NCBI GenBank assembly: GCA_018402455.1
Contig: JAGYIG010000006.1
Span: 1 to 64,000 of the forward strand
Length of the DNA: 64,000 nucleotides
Direction of reading: 5' to 3'
Source of the DNA: Opitutaceae bacterium
GTDB lineage: Bacteria > Verrucomicrobiota > Verrucomicrobiia > Opitutales > Opitutaceae
Positions within the stretch are counted from its first letter, which is position 1, and the number at the start of each line of letters is the position of its first letter. The notes under the pieces were generated by a model that saw nothing but the letters and a program-made list of their open reading frames with translations, was not told where the DNA came from and searched no databases. This document shows, piece by piece, positions 29,414 through 38,769 of this stretch. A program made the position numbers and the translations under genes.

Positions 29414-30159
29414 GTCAGGTAAGCAAGTTCATCCGCTGCCAAGGTTCGGGCCACGCGCTCCTGCTCCTCCTGCTCCAGTTTGCGCAACGAAATCTCGATC
29501 AGATTCTCCAGGTGGGTTTCCATCGCCGCCTTGGCCTTCCGCACGTCACCCGCGGCAATGGCGGCGAAGATGGCGTCGTGCTCCGCGAGCACCCGATCAT
29601 GGTTTGCCACCGGGGCGGCCCGTAGATCCGCCTCCGTCACATCGTGGCCGATCGGGGCCTGCGCCACCCGGTGGATCAGGTGGAGCCGGAGAATTTCCTT
29701 TTGCATCAGCGTGTTTTTGGCGGCCGCCATGATCGCGAGATGAAACCGCACATCCTCGCCGGCGATTTTCTGCAACCGCGGCAGGCGCACGCGGGAGCGG
29801 GCCAGCTCCACCGCAAGCGCGCGCATGGCGACCAAGGGAGCCTCGATCGCGCGCAGATCGGCCGCCGTGCGATGTTTCGCCGCCAGGCCCGCGGCCTGCG
29901 CCTCGAGGGCGAGTCGCAGTTCGCACATCTCCCGAAACTCCTGCCGATCCAACTGCTTCACCCGGGCACCCAGCCGCGGCTGAATCACCACCAGCCCGTC
30001 CCCCTCCAATTTGCGCAGCGCATCGCGCACCGGAGTGCGACTCACGCCAATCTCCTCGGCCAATACTTCGGTCATCAGCGCCTCACCGGGAACGTGATGG
30101 CCCCGCAAAATGCCACGGCGAATGTGGTCGTAAGCGATGTCGGTGTTCACACTTTTCAT
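29410..30159 (-). CDS. GntR-family transcriptional regulator (FCD/FadR-type)
   Basis: MKSVNTDIAYDHIRRGILRGHHVPGEALMTEVLAEEIGVSRTPVRDALRKLEGDGLVVIQPRLGARV (wHTH) plus helical FCD domain with HDAIFAAIAAGDVRKAKAAMETHL. Start set at 30159. Confidence 0.92.
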   Translation of the reverse strand: MKSVNTDIAYDHIRRGILRGHHVPGEALMTEVLAEEIGVSRTPVRDALRKLEGDGLVVIQPRLGARVKQLDRQEFREMCELRLALEAQAAGLAAKHRTAADLRAIEAPLVAMRALAVELARSRVRLPRLQKIAGEDVRFHLAIMAAAKNTLMQKEILRLHLIHRVAQAPIGHDVTEADLRAAPVANHDRVLAEHDAIFAAIAAGDVRKAKAAMETHLENLIEISLRKLEQEEQERVARTLAADELAYLT

Positions 30160-30171
30160 TTGCCTGCGAAT

Positions 30172-30187
30172 ACGCGTGTATACAAAT
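30172..30187. promoter_or_regulatory. Candidate GntR operator (TGTATACA palindrome) in divergent promoter region
   Basis: acgcgTGTATACAaat: perfect 8-bp palindrome (30177-30184) between the divergent GntR gene and Gfo/Idh gene. Confidence 0.45.
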
Positions 30188-30278
30188 TGTCGCCTTCGAT
30201 GCAACCCCCGCTTTGCCGCCACCGCTCTCGAGCCGGAACGCCTTTGTCCATCGGCGACGCTATCACCCCCCTCGCCTG

Positions 30279-31301
30279 ATGCATTCCGTTCTCGTCGTCG
30301 GCTGTGGCAGTATCGGGGAACGGCACTTGCGCTGTTTTCAAAAAACCGGCCGGGCAACGGTCGCGGGGTGCGATCCCAGCGAGGCGCTGCGGACCACGAT
30401 GGCCCAAACCTATGGCGTGGAAATGTTCGCGGACTTCGCCGCGGCGCTGACCCCGACCGTCGACGCCGTCGTCATCTGCACGCCTCCTCCCCTGCACGTT
30501 CCGATGGCCCGGGCCGCGCTTCGGGCGGACAAGCACGTGTTGATTGAGAAGCCCCTGGCCGCGGATTTCGAAGGGGTGGCGGAGTTGATGGACGAGGATG
30601 CCAAATCGGACCGCGGCACCGCCGTGGCCTACGTGCAGCACGTCTATCCGTTTCTCCAAGCGGCCCGTCGCTTCCTGCAGGAGGGATCCTTGGGGCCGGT
30701 CAAGCACGTCACCTTCACCGGCGGCAGTCATTTTCCGACCGGGCGACCGGCGCACACCGTGCACTATGCCGAGACTTATTACGCCCAACGTCGCACCGGC
30801 GGGGGCGTGATTCAGGATGCCCTCACCCACCCGGCCAACTTTGTGGAAAGCGTGATCGGCCCGACCGACTCGCTGTATTGCGACTGCGCCCACCAGGTGC
30901 TCCCCCGCGTGACCATTGAGGACACGGTCAACCTCAGCGCCCGGCACGGCGACATTCTGGTGAACTACGCCCTCAACCAATTTCAGGCCCCCGACGAGGG
31001 CACCTTGCAGTTTCACACCGCCTTGGGTTCGGTGAAGATCGAGATGCATCACCAGCGCTGGGGCATCCTTCGGCTGGGTGAGCCCGCCTGGACTTGGCAC
31101 TCCGGCGACGTGTCCGAAAGGGACACCCATTTCATCACTCAGGCCCACGCCTTCCTTGATCAAATCGAGGGCCAACCGGCCCGACTCTGCTCGCTGCCCG
31201 CCGCGGTGCAGACCCTGCGGTTTAATCTCGCCGCCCTCGCCTCCGCCGACTCCGGCCAGCGCGTCGCCTGCGCCGCATTTTTCCCTTCCCCGCTCAACTA
31301 A
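30279..31301 (+). CDS. Gfo/Idh/MocA-family oxidoreductase
   Basis: MHSVLVVGCGSIGERHLRCFQKTGRATVAGCDPS...VDAVVICTPPPLHVPMARAALRADKHVLIEKPLA. Confidence 0.9.
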   Translation: MHSVLVVGCGSIGERHLRCFQKTGRATVAGCDPSEALRTTMAQTYGVEMFADFAAALTPTVDAVVICTPPPLHVPMARAALRADKHVLIEKPLAADFEGVAELMDEDAKSDRGTAVAYVQHVYPFLQAARRFLQEGSLGPVKHVTFTGGSHFPTGRPAHTVHYAETYYAQRRTGGGVIQDALTHPANFVESVIGPTDSLYCDCAHQVLPRVTIEDTVNLSARHGDILVNYALNQFQAPDEGTLQFHTALGSVKIEMHHQRWGILRLGEPAWTWHSGDVSERDTHFITQAHAFLDQIEGQPARLCSLPAAVQTLRFNLAALASADSGQRVACAAFFPSPLN

Positions 31302-31319
31302 ACCTCATCCCTGATCGCC

Positions 31320-32582
31320 ATGCCGCCTTCATCGCCCCCCTCCCCTTCAGCTGCCGGTGGCATTACGTCGGCCCCGGCGGACCCACTGGCCATTGATGCC
31401 AATCGGCGGCGGCTGAATCGATACCGCTTCGTTGCCCAGGAGACGATGCGCCTGCTGGCGGGGTGGTTGCCGCGGGTCGCCACGTTTGAGCTGAAGTGCG
31501 AATTCGGCCGCATGATATGGGAGGCCTCGCTGCAGGTGGAGGCCTACTACCGGCGGCTCCGTGAGATCCAGTCGCCCGCCTTTCAAGATCCCCCGGATCC
31601 GGCCTTCATTACGGCGATCCGGGAGCTGAGCCATGCTCCCAGCGAAATGGCGCTGCTGCTTTCGTTGCGCGACCTCATCGGGCCCCAGCTGATCAAAGCC
31701 CTCGAATCCCATGAGCAGGCCACGTTCCCCAACAGCGATTTTCCCAGCGTCTATGCCATTCGCCACGCCTTGGTCGACTTGCGCGCCCAACTGACCCGTC
31801 TCGACGCGTTGGCCACGACGGCGGCATCCGCCGGACGCATCGACCACGACGCCCACGAGTGGTGCCGCTACATCGAAACCCTGCTTGGCGGCTGCGGTGG
31901 CATCGACGGTTTGGCGCCGCGGCCGTTGGCCGATCCCATCACCCCTCCCCCCTGCCGGACCGAGTTTACGTTGCCGACCGAGGCCGCTCGGGATGAACGG
32001 TTCGTGCATCGGGGGGGCGCCTCGGCGCCGCGCATAAACGAGGAGGATTACGCCAACCACACCACCGAAGAGTTCGAACGCTACGCGACCGAAATGCTGG
32101 CGGCCGAAACCCTCGCGGTCATCCTGCGGGTTTCATCCGCCCTGCCCTGGGACTTTCAGCGGGACACGGCCCGGCACCTGTATGACGAAGTCCGGCATTG
32201 CCTCATGGGCTTTGAATGGATGCGCCGACACGGCCGCGATCCCTTTAAGTCGCCCCAGTTTCTGGATATCTTTGCGTGGCGGTCCCAGTTCCCCCCCGTG
32301 TTTCAGTATACCCTGCTGACCATGGGCAACGAAGTGCACGCCTTCCCCTACCGACTCCGGCGAGTGGAGGCGCATCAACAGGCCGCCGACGCCCTCAGTG
32401 AGCAGTTCGTGCGCTATGATATCGCCGACGAGACCCAACACGTGCGCTTCGGTCACCAGTGGTTGCCCGAACTGCTGCGGCAATCCGGGGAAACCCGGTC
32501 CGTCGCCGATTACACCGCGGCCGTGCTCGAGGTGTGGCGATCGGAATACTTGACCGGAAAATATCCCATCAACGTCGAGTAA
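31320..32582 (+). CDS. Ferritin-like (DUF455-like, putative diiron) protein
   Basis: Helical; EMLAAETLAVILR, DTARHLYDEVRHCLMGFEWM and YDIADETQHVRFGHQWLPELL contain E and ExxH-type ligand patterns. Confidence 0.55.
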   Translation: MPPSSPPSPSAAGGITSAPADPLAIDANRRRLNRYRFVAQETMRLLAGWLPRVATFELKCEFGRMIWEASLQVEAYYRRLREIQSPAFQDPPDPAFITAIRELSHAPSEMALLLSLRDLIGPQLIKALESHEQATFPNSDFPSVYAIRHALVDLRAQLTRLDALATTAASAGRIDHDAHEWCRYIETLLGGCGGIDGLAPRPLADPITPPPCRTEFTLPTEAARDERFVHRGGASAPRINEEDYANHTTEEFERYATEMLAAETLAVILRVSSALPWDFQRDTARHLYDEVRHCLMGFEWMRRHGRDPFKSPQFLDIFAWRSQFPPVFQYTLLTMGNEVHAFPYRLRRVEAHQQAADALSEQFVRYDIADETQHVRFGHQWLPELLRQSGETRSVADYTAAVLEVWRSEYLTGKYPINVE

Positions 32583-32589
32583 GCCGGCC

Positions 32590-33556
32590 ATGTCTCTCGT
32601 CCCAGACCCCCAGCAGATCCGCCTCGCCATCCTCGGCAGCACGCCGGGCAATGGCCACCCCTACTCGTGGAGCGCGATGTTCAATGGGTATGATCGCGAA
32701 GTGATGACGACCGAGTGCCCCTTCCCCGGGATTCCCGCCTACCTCAACCAGCAGCCGAGCGAGGGTCTCACGATCCCCGGAGCCACCGTCACCCACATCC
32801 ATTGCCGGGGCGACGGTGGTTTCACCGCGGAACACGTCGCGCAGTGTGCGCTCATCCCTCATGTCGTGGCGGCACCGGAAGACGTGATCGGCCACGTCGA
32901 TGCAGTGATCGTCGCGACCGATATCGGCGGCGAACACGTGGAGCGCGCGCGGCCGTTTGTCGAGGCGGGGTTGCCGGTGTTCATCGACAAACCGCTGGCC
33001 GATAACCTTGAAGATTTGCGCACCTTCCATCGCTGGGTCTCGGCAGGACATCCGATCCTGTCATCCAGCAGCATGCGCTACACCAAGGAGTTCATGCCCT
33101 ACCGGGAGTCCACCCACGAGCTGGGCGAGCTGCGCTTTGTCAGCATCACCACCGCCAAATCATGGGAAACCTACGGGATCCATGCGTTGGAAGCCATCTA
33201 CCCGATTCTGGGGCCCGGTTTTTTGACCGCCCAAAACACCGGCACCCGGGACCGCAACGTGGTGCACCTGACCCACCGTCGCGGCGTGGATGTCGTGGTC
33301 ATCGCCAATCAGGACATGACGTGGCTTTGGCTGCCTGCAGCTCTGCGGCACCGCCGGCAGTGTGCAGACGGCCTCCGCAGACAGCTTCTTTGCCTTCAAA
33401 GCCCAACTGAGCGCTTTCGTCGACTACCTGCGCACGGGGGTGCGCCCCTTCCCCTTTGCCGAAACCGTCGAACTGATTCAACTCGTGATCGCCGGAAAAC
33501 TCAGCCGCGAACAAAATGGTCGGGTCGTCGCTCTTTCCTCCCTTTCCGTTCCTTAA
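32590..33556 (+). pseudogene. Gfo/Idh/MocA-family oxidoreductase with a single frameshift near 33320
   Basis: N-terminal frame (32590..) has VDAVIVATDIGGEHVERARPFVEAGLPVFIDKPLADN; after about 33320 coding continues in another frame: GFGCLQLCGTAGSVQTASADSFFAFKAQLSAFVDYLRTGVRPFPFAETVELIQLVIAGKLSREQNGRVVALSS*. Confidence 0.65.
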
Positions 33557-33565
33557 ACCCAACCC

Positions 33566-34393
33566 ATGCCCATGACCCTCCGTCCCAGCCGCGTGCGGCA
33601 AAAACTCCGCGACAACAAGATCGCGACCACCCTCAAAATCAATCTCGCCGATCCCCGGGTGATCGAAATCGCCGGTATCTGCGGCGTCGATGGCGTGTGG
33701 CTTTGCCAGGAACATGTGCCCAGTGATTGGAGCACCATCGAAAATCAAATCCGCGCGGCGCGCCTCCATAACATCGACTCCTTCGTGCGCGTGTCCAAGG
33801 GGTCCTACAGTGACTACGTGCGACCGCTCGAGGCCGGTGCCACCGGGATCATCGTGCCCCACGTGGAGTCCGCCGCCGAAGCCCGGCAGATCGTCGCCTG
33901 GACCCGCTTTCATCCGCTCGGCCAACGCGCCCTCGACGGGGGCAACATCGACGGCGCCTTCTGCCTCGTGCCCACTTCGGACTACCTCCAACACGCCAAC
34001 GAGGAGATCGCGATCATCCTGCAAATCGAATCGCCGGAGGGGCTTGAGCAGATCGAAGAAATCGCGGCCGTGCCCGGCTTCAGCGGGGTGTTGTTCGGGC
34101 CGGGCGACTTCAGCCACCGGATCGGCAAGGTGGGCCAGCTCACCGACCCCATCGTGGTCGCAGCCCGCCAGCGGGTGGCCGCCGCCTGCCGGGCCAATGG
34201 CAAGTTCGCCATGAGCGCGGGACTTATCGCCCCGCTCGAAGAGTTGGTGCAGGAGGGGCACAGTATTGTGAACATCGGAGCCGATGTGGTGGGAATCAGT
34301 TCCTACGTGCAGGACCGCCTCAGCAGTCTGCGCGACGCCATCAACGACCTGCCCGTCGAACTCAAACCCGCCACCTCCACCGCCTATGTCTGA
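33566..34393 (+). CDS. HpcH/HpaI-family aldolase (2-keto-3-deoxy sugar-acid aldolase-like)
   Basis: VDGVWLCQEHVPSDW...GATGIIVPHVESAAEARQIV...IILQIESPEGLEQIEEIAAVPGFSGVLFGPGDFSHRIG. Confidence 0.88.
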   Translation: MPMTLRPSRVRQKLRDNKIATTLKINLADPRVIEIAGICGVDGVWLCQEHVPSDWSTIENQIRAARLHNIDSFVRVSKGSYSDYVRPLEAGATGIIVPHVESAAEARQIVAWTRFHPLGQRALDGGNIDGAFCLVPTSDYLQHANEEIAIILQIESPEGLEQIEEIAAVPGFSGVLFGPGDFSHRIGKVGQLTDPIVVAARQRVAAACRANGKFAMSAGLIAPLEELVQEGHSIVNIGADVVGISSYVQDRLSSLRDAINDLPVELKPATSTAYV

Positions 34394-35171
34394 GCCCCCC
34401 ACCTTTTCCCTCACCGACAAGGTGATCGTCCAGTTCGGCGGCACCGGCCTGCTCGGGCGCGCGTTGGTCGATGCTCTCGCCGCCGCCGGTGCCACGTTGA
34501 TCGTCGCCTCGCGTAATCGCGCCGCCTTGGCCACCCTCGCCGCGACCCAACAAGCCGTCGGCCACCCCGTGCAAATCGAGGAGGTCGACATCGGCTCCGC
34601 AGCCTCCCTGGCGACCTTGCGCGACCGGGTGCTCGGGGCGCAGGGACGCATCGATGGGATCGTGTTCAACGCCGTGAGTCGCCCCATGTCCGGTTACGCC
34701 GACGATCTCGACCACTGGCGCGCCTCGATGGACGTGAACGCCACGGGATTTTTCGCCACGGTGCGCACCTTCGGCGACGCCATGGCCGAGCAGGGCTCCG
34801 GCAGCATCGTGAACATCGCTTCCCAAATGGGCAGCATCGGCATGAACCCTTGGCTCTATGAAGGCACGTCTATGTCCGCCGCCCCCGACTACTTTTTCCA
34901 CAAGGGGGGCATGATCAACCTCACCCGCTACCTCGCTTCGCACTACGGCAAAAACAACGTCCGGGTAAATGTCGTCTCGCCGGGCGGTATCTATAATCCC
35001 GATACCCCGCAGGCCGACGCCTTCCTCGAACGCTACGGCAAGATGACCATGCTCGGCCGCATGGCCGACGCCCCCGAAATCGGCGGGAGTGTCGTGTTCC
35101 TCCTCAGCGACGCATCGACCTACATCACCGGGGCCAACCTCCCCATCGACGGCGGCTACACCGCCAAGTAG
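34386..35171 (+). CDS. Short-chain dehydrogenase/reductase
   Basis: DKVIVQFGGTGLLGRALVDALAAAGATLIVASR; GSIVNIASQMG; C-terminal LPIDGGYTAK; start overlaps the aldolase stop. The ORF-track start at 34284 is too far upstream. Confidence 0.88.
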   Translation: MSEPPTFSLTDKVIVQFGGTGLLGRALVDALAAAGATLIVASRNRAALATLAATQQAVGHPVQIEEVDIGSAASLATLRDRVLGAQGRIDGIVFNAVSRPMSGYADDLDHWRASMDVNATGFFATVRTFGDAMAEQGSGSIVNIASQMGSIGMNPWLYEGTSMSAAPDYFFHKGGMINLTRYLASHYGKNNVRVNVVSPGGIYNPDTPQADAFLERYGKMTMLGRMADAPEIGGSVVFLLSDASTYITGANLPIDGGYTAK

Positions 35172-35199
35172 TAAACGACCACTCCACCGCAGTTTTTTT

Positions 35200-35300
35200 T
35201 AACCACGGATGAACCCGGATAAACCCTGATTTCCAAACGCGAGGGACAGGGTCTCAGGGCGTAGACGGTAGGCGAAGCCTTCCGTGTTCATCTGTGGTTT
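35200..35300. repeat. Intergenic element with ~20-bp terminal inverted repeats (copy 1)
   Basis: Left AACCACGGATGAACCCGGATAAA; right end TCCGTGTTCATCTGTGGTTT (reverse complement AAACCACAGATGAACACGGA); T/A-tracts outside. Confidence 0.7.
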
Positions 35301-35335
35301 AAAAATTGACCTGCCTCTCCGTCTTTTCCCTCCCC

Positions 35336-36115
35336 ATGAGCTACTCCCGAAATTTAGCTGGAAAATCAATCTGGATCACCGGCGGCGCCGGTTATCTGGG
35401 CTCGGCGATCACGCGAGAGCTCGATGCCGAGGCGGAACAAGTGGTGTGCATCGACCTTCCGGGGCGGGCCGAAGCTCTGGTGCGTGAGCACCATCTGCAG
35501 CGGACCATTCCGGTCACGCTCGACGTCAACGATGCCGCCGCCCTGCCCGCGGCGCTGGACCAGGCCGTGGCGGCCTACGGACTGCCGGACGGAGTTGCGC
35601 ACCTTGCCTTCTCCTCTTCGAGCGGGCATCGGTTGGAGGATCTTCCCGCGGAGGTGTTTCAAGCCACCTTCGATCGTTCGCTCACGCCCACGTTTGTGCT
35701 GGGCCGCGCGCTCGCCGAAAAAATGAAAGACCGGCGCGCGGGGAGTTTTGTGCTCTTTTCCAGTATGTATGGGATCGTCGCCCCCGATCCGCGGATCTAT
35801 GTCGAACCGATGAAGCCCAATCCCATCGACTATGGCGCGAGCAAGGCGGCGCTGCTGCAGTTGACCCGGTATTTTGCGGTCCACTACGGCCCGGCCAACC
35901 TGCGCTTCAACGCCATCACCCCGGGTCCCTTTCCCCCGGCCGCCGTGCAGGCCGCCCACCCGCAGTTTGCCGCCGACCTGCGCGCGAAGACCGCCCTCAA
36001 CCGCCTCGGGGTGAACGACGAAATCGTCGGCCCCACGCTTTTTCTGCTTTCCGATAGCGCCGCCTACGTCACCGGTCACAGCCTCGTGGTCGACGGCGGC
36101 TGGACCAGTTGGTAG
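35336..36115 (+). CDS. Short-chain dehydrogenase/reductase
   Basis: GKSIWITGGAGYLGSAITRELDAE...YGASKAALLQLTRYFAVHYGPANLRFNAITPGPFP...YVTGHSLVVDGGWTSW. Confidence 0.9.
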   Translation: MSYSRNLAGKSIWITGGAGYLGSAITRELDAEAEQVVCIDLPGRAEALVREHHLQRTIPVTLDVNDAAALPAALDQAVAAYGLPDGVAHLAFSSSSGHRLEDLPAEVFQATFDRSLTPTFVLGRALAEKMKDRRAGSFVLFSSMYGIVAPDPRIYVEPMKPNPIDYGASKAALLQLTRYFAVHYGPANLRFNAITPGPFPPAAVQAAHPQFAADLRAKTALNRLGVNDEIVGPTLFLLSDSAAYVTGHSLVVDGGWTSW

Positions 36116-36160
36116 CCCTCTTCTTTCCTTCGCCCTTTTTACCCCCGCCCCTACTGATTA

Positions 36161-37606
36161 ATGCGATCGCTCGATGTTGCCGTCATCCTCCTCTATCTTA
36201 TCGGCGTGGTCTGGGCGGGTCTGGCGAGTCGCGGGAAAAAGCAGGACAGCGACGAGTTTTTTACGTCGAAGGGGGGATTCACCGGATGGCTCGGCATGGT
36301 CATGGTCGGGTTCAGCATGGCGGCCACGTTGTTCAGCGGCATCAGCTATGTGGTCTACACCAGCGTCGCGTTCTCGGCCGGCGCGGGAATCGTCATGGGG
36401 ATGATCAGTTTCCCCATCATGTGGGCGCTGCTGCGATTTTGGTTCCTGCCCCGCTACCTCGCCGGCGGCGGCAACCACCCCTACGATATCATTGAAGCAC
36501 GGCTGGGCGAACCGGTGCGGCTTTGCCTGTCGGCCATGTTCATTCTGCTGCGAATCGGCTGGATGGCGGCGATTTTGGTCGCACCGACCTTGGTGCTGCT
36601 CGGGGCGACGGGCTTGGGCCCGGAATGGTTCTGGCCCATCGTGATCAGCATTGGCGTGACCTGCACCCTCTACACCGCCATCGGCGGCATTCGCAGCGTG
36701 ATCGTGACCGATGCGATCCAATTTGTGATCATGGGCCTGGGCATGCTGTTCATCATTGGCTTCATCTTCGACAAACTCGGCATGCCCATCGGGGAGATCT
36801 ACGCCCAACTCGACCAAGGGGAGCGGCTGAAACTCTTCAACTTCTCATTCGACCTCACGGTGGACCTGACCTTCTGGACGGTGGTGATTGGGCTGATGGT
36901 CGGCAACCTGGGCAGCTACACCGGCGACTTGATGATGCTGCAGCGCTATCACGCCGCCGAGTCGGCCCGGGCGGCCGCCAAGGCCTTCGCGATCAATACG
37001 TGGGGCGTGATCATCGTGGGCGTCCTGCTCGTCACGGCAGGCCTGTTGTTGTGGGTGTGGTTTCAAAATCACCCGGATCCGGCGTTGCCCGAGAACGCCG
37101 ACCAGGTTCTGGCCTATTTCATCACCAACGAACTCCCCCCCGGAATCGCGGGCCTGTTGATCGCGAGCATCCTCGCGGCCACCATGAGCAGCATGACCAG
37201 CGGGATCATCGCTTTGGCAGGCACCCTAACCAATGACTGGTTGCAACGCTTTGGCCGGCCGCGCACGCCGGACGAACTCCTCCGCTTTGGCCGCTGGGCC
37301 AGCGTCGGCATCGGCGCATTGGCCATCGCCGCCGCCGGACTGGCCATCGTCATGGGCTCGTTGTTTCAAACCACCCAGGCGGTGATGGGGGCGTTCTTTG
37401 GCCCCATGGTGGGCTGCATGATGATCGTGGTGAACAAGTGGCGGTTCCGCCCCGAGGGCGTCCTCCTCGGCATGGGCCTCGGCACCGTCGCCGGCTGGGC
37501 GATCGCTTTCTCCCCCGTCTCCAATCTCTGGGTCGCCACCGGCTCCCTCATCGTAACCCTGAGCGTAGCCTGCTGCTTCCGCCGCAAGAAAACCGCCGAT
37601 GAATAA
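36161..37606 (+). CDS. Sodium:solute symporter (SSS family)
   Basis: LDVAVILLYLIGVVWAGLASRGKKQDSDEFFTSKGGFTGWLGMVMVGFSMAATLFSGISYV...LYTAIGGIRSVIVTDAIQFVIMGLGM. Confidence 0.93.
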   Translation: MRSLDVAVILLYLIGVVWAGLASRGKKQDSDEFFTSKGGFTGWLGMVMVGFSMAATLFSGISYVVYTSVAFSAGAGIVMGMISFPIMWALLRFWFLPRYLAGGGNHPYDIIEARLGEPVRLCLSAMFILLRIGWMAAILVAPTLVLLGATGLGPEWFWPIVISIGVTCTLYTAIGGIRSVIVTDAIQFVIMGLGMLFIIGFIFDKLGMPIGEIYAQLDQGERLKLFNFSFDLTVDLTFWTVVIGLMVGNLGSYTGDLMMLQRYHAAESARAAAKAFAINTWGVIIVGVLLVTAGLLLWVWFQNHPDPALPENADQVLAYFITNELPPGIAGLLIASILAATMSSMTSGIIALAGTLTNDWLQRFGRPRTPDELLRFGRWASVGIGALAIAAAGLAIVMGSLFQTTQAVMGAFFGPMVGCMMIVVNKWRFRPEGVLLGMGLGTVAGWAIAFSPVSNLWVATGSLIVTLSVACCFRRKKTADE

Positions 37607-37624
37607 AGCACGATTCAACTGCTG

Positions 37625-37763
37625 TTTTTTAACCACGAATGGACCCGATTAAATCCGCCTGGCGTTCCGCCTACCCCCTCCACCGCTTCTGGAAAACAAG
37701 ATCCAGCGCAGGTTTTCCGTGCGGAGCGGTATCCCGCATGCGCAGGACCATTGGTGGTTAAAA
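37625..37763. repeat. Intergenic element with terminal inverted repeats (copy 2)
   Basis: Left TTTTTTAACCACGAATGGACCCG; right end CAGGACCATTGGTGGTTAAAAA (reverse complement TTTTTAACCACCAATGGTCCTG). Confidence 0.65.
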
Positions 37764-37783
37764 ACCAGCCCTACCGCTTCGTC

Positions 37784-38626
37784 ATGAGTCATCCGCCCCG
37801 TCCGCTTCATATTTTTGGCACCCTTTGGTCGCTGCGCCAGTATCCCACCAAAACGCGCGAGTGGTCGTGGGCGAAGAAGTTTTCCGCGATCGCGGACGCT
37901 GGTTGTGACGGTTTGTTTTCGGCCCCCATTCCCGAGCTCGAAGCCCGCGGCTCCCTCCAGATCTTGCCGTCGCGGAGTTTTCGGCCAGCCCCGGCCGAGG
38001 AGATCAAACGCACCGCCCGGGCCGCCCAGCAACTCGGCGCCGTTGCGATTGGCATCCAGCTTGGCGACACCGATTCGGCATTGGCCGACATGATCAAACT
38101 GGCGATTCACATCGATGCCGTCGCCCGGGACTTTGACCTGCCTTACGCGATCGAGACTCATCGCGATACCTTTACGGAAACTCCCGAAAACACCCTGGCG
38201 CTGACCCGCGGATTTAGCAGGCAGCGGAAAACGACCCTGCCCCTTTGCCTCGATCATTCCCACTTCGCGGTGGTGCGCCATCATGCTCCCGGCACCTATT
38301 GGGAGCGGTTGCGCCAACCCGTTGAACTCCTCAATGCGGCCACTCAGTTTCATCTGCGTCCTTTCAATGGCCATCACTGCCAAATTCCCGTGCTCACGCC
38401 CAACGGTCGGCGCACCCCCGAATACCGCGACTGGCTCACTTACCTCAACGGGCTCTTCACCCACCTTCACACGCAAAACAATCCCGCCCCCGTGCTGGCC
38501 GTCCCCGAACTGGGTAACGCCGCGCCTGCTTACGGACTAAGTTGTTTCGGCGACACTTGGCGGGATGCCCAAGCCCTCATCCGCGATCTCCGTCGCACCT
38601 GGAAGTCCACCCGTCCCAACCACTAA
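37784..38626 (+). CDS. Sugar phosphate isomerase/epimerase-like TIM-barrel protein
   Basis: IFGTLWSLRQYP...FSAIADAGCDGLFSAPIPELEA...LPYAIETHRDTFTETPENTLAL...LPLCLDHSHFAVV: AP-endonuclease-2/xylose-isomerase-like fold. Confidence 0.7.
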   Translation: MSHPPRPLHIFGTLWSLRQYPTKTREWSWAKKFSAIADAGCDGLFSAPIPELEARGSLQILPSRSFRPAPAEEIKRTARAAQQLGAVAIGIQLGDTDSALADMIKLAIHIDAVARDFDLPYAIETHRDTFTETPENTLALTRGFSRQRKTTLPLCLDHSHFAVVRHHAPGTYWERLRQPVELLNAATQFHLRPFNGHHCQIPVLTPNGRRTPEYRDWLTYLNGLFTHLHTQNNPAPVLAVPELGNAAPAYGLSCFGDTWRDAQALIRDLRRTWKSTRPNH

Positions 38627-38649
38627 CTGGACGGCCCCTACTCTGCGGG

Positions 38650-38757
38650 GTTTAACCCCGGATTAACCCAGATAGCTTCGCCTCCCGGCTACGCATGGAA
38701 ACCTCCAAAACGCTGCTGCTGGGTCCGGGTTTATCCAGGTCCCTCCGTGGTTAAAAT
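38650..38757. repeat. Intergenic element with degenerate terminal inverted repeats (copy 3)
   Basis: Left TTTAACCCCGGATTAACCCAGATA; right end TTTATCCAGGTCCCTCCGTGGTTAAAAT (reverse complement ATTTTAACCACGGAGGGACCTGGATAAA). Confidence 0.55.
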
Positions 38758-38769
38758 CAGTCCTCGCTC

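Noticed and set aside
33299-34687. 462-aa minus-strand ORF opposite the aldolase
   Set aside because: Gly/Asp/His-rich antisense translation; plus strand has HpcH/HpaI motifs.
35200-38757. CRISPR-like array
   Set aside because: The three repeats are inverted-terminal elements ~1-2.4 kb apart separated by genes; no regular repeat-spacer pattern and no cas genes.
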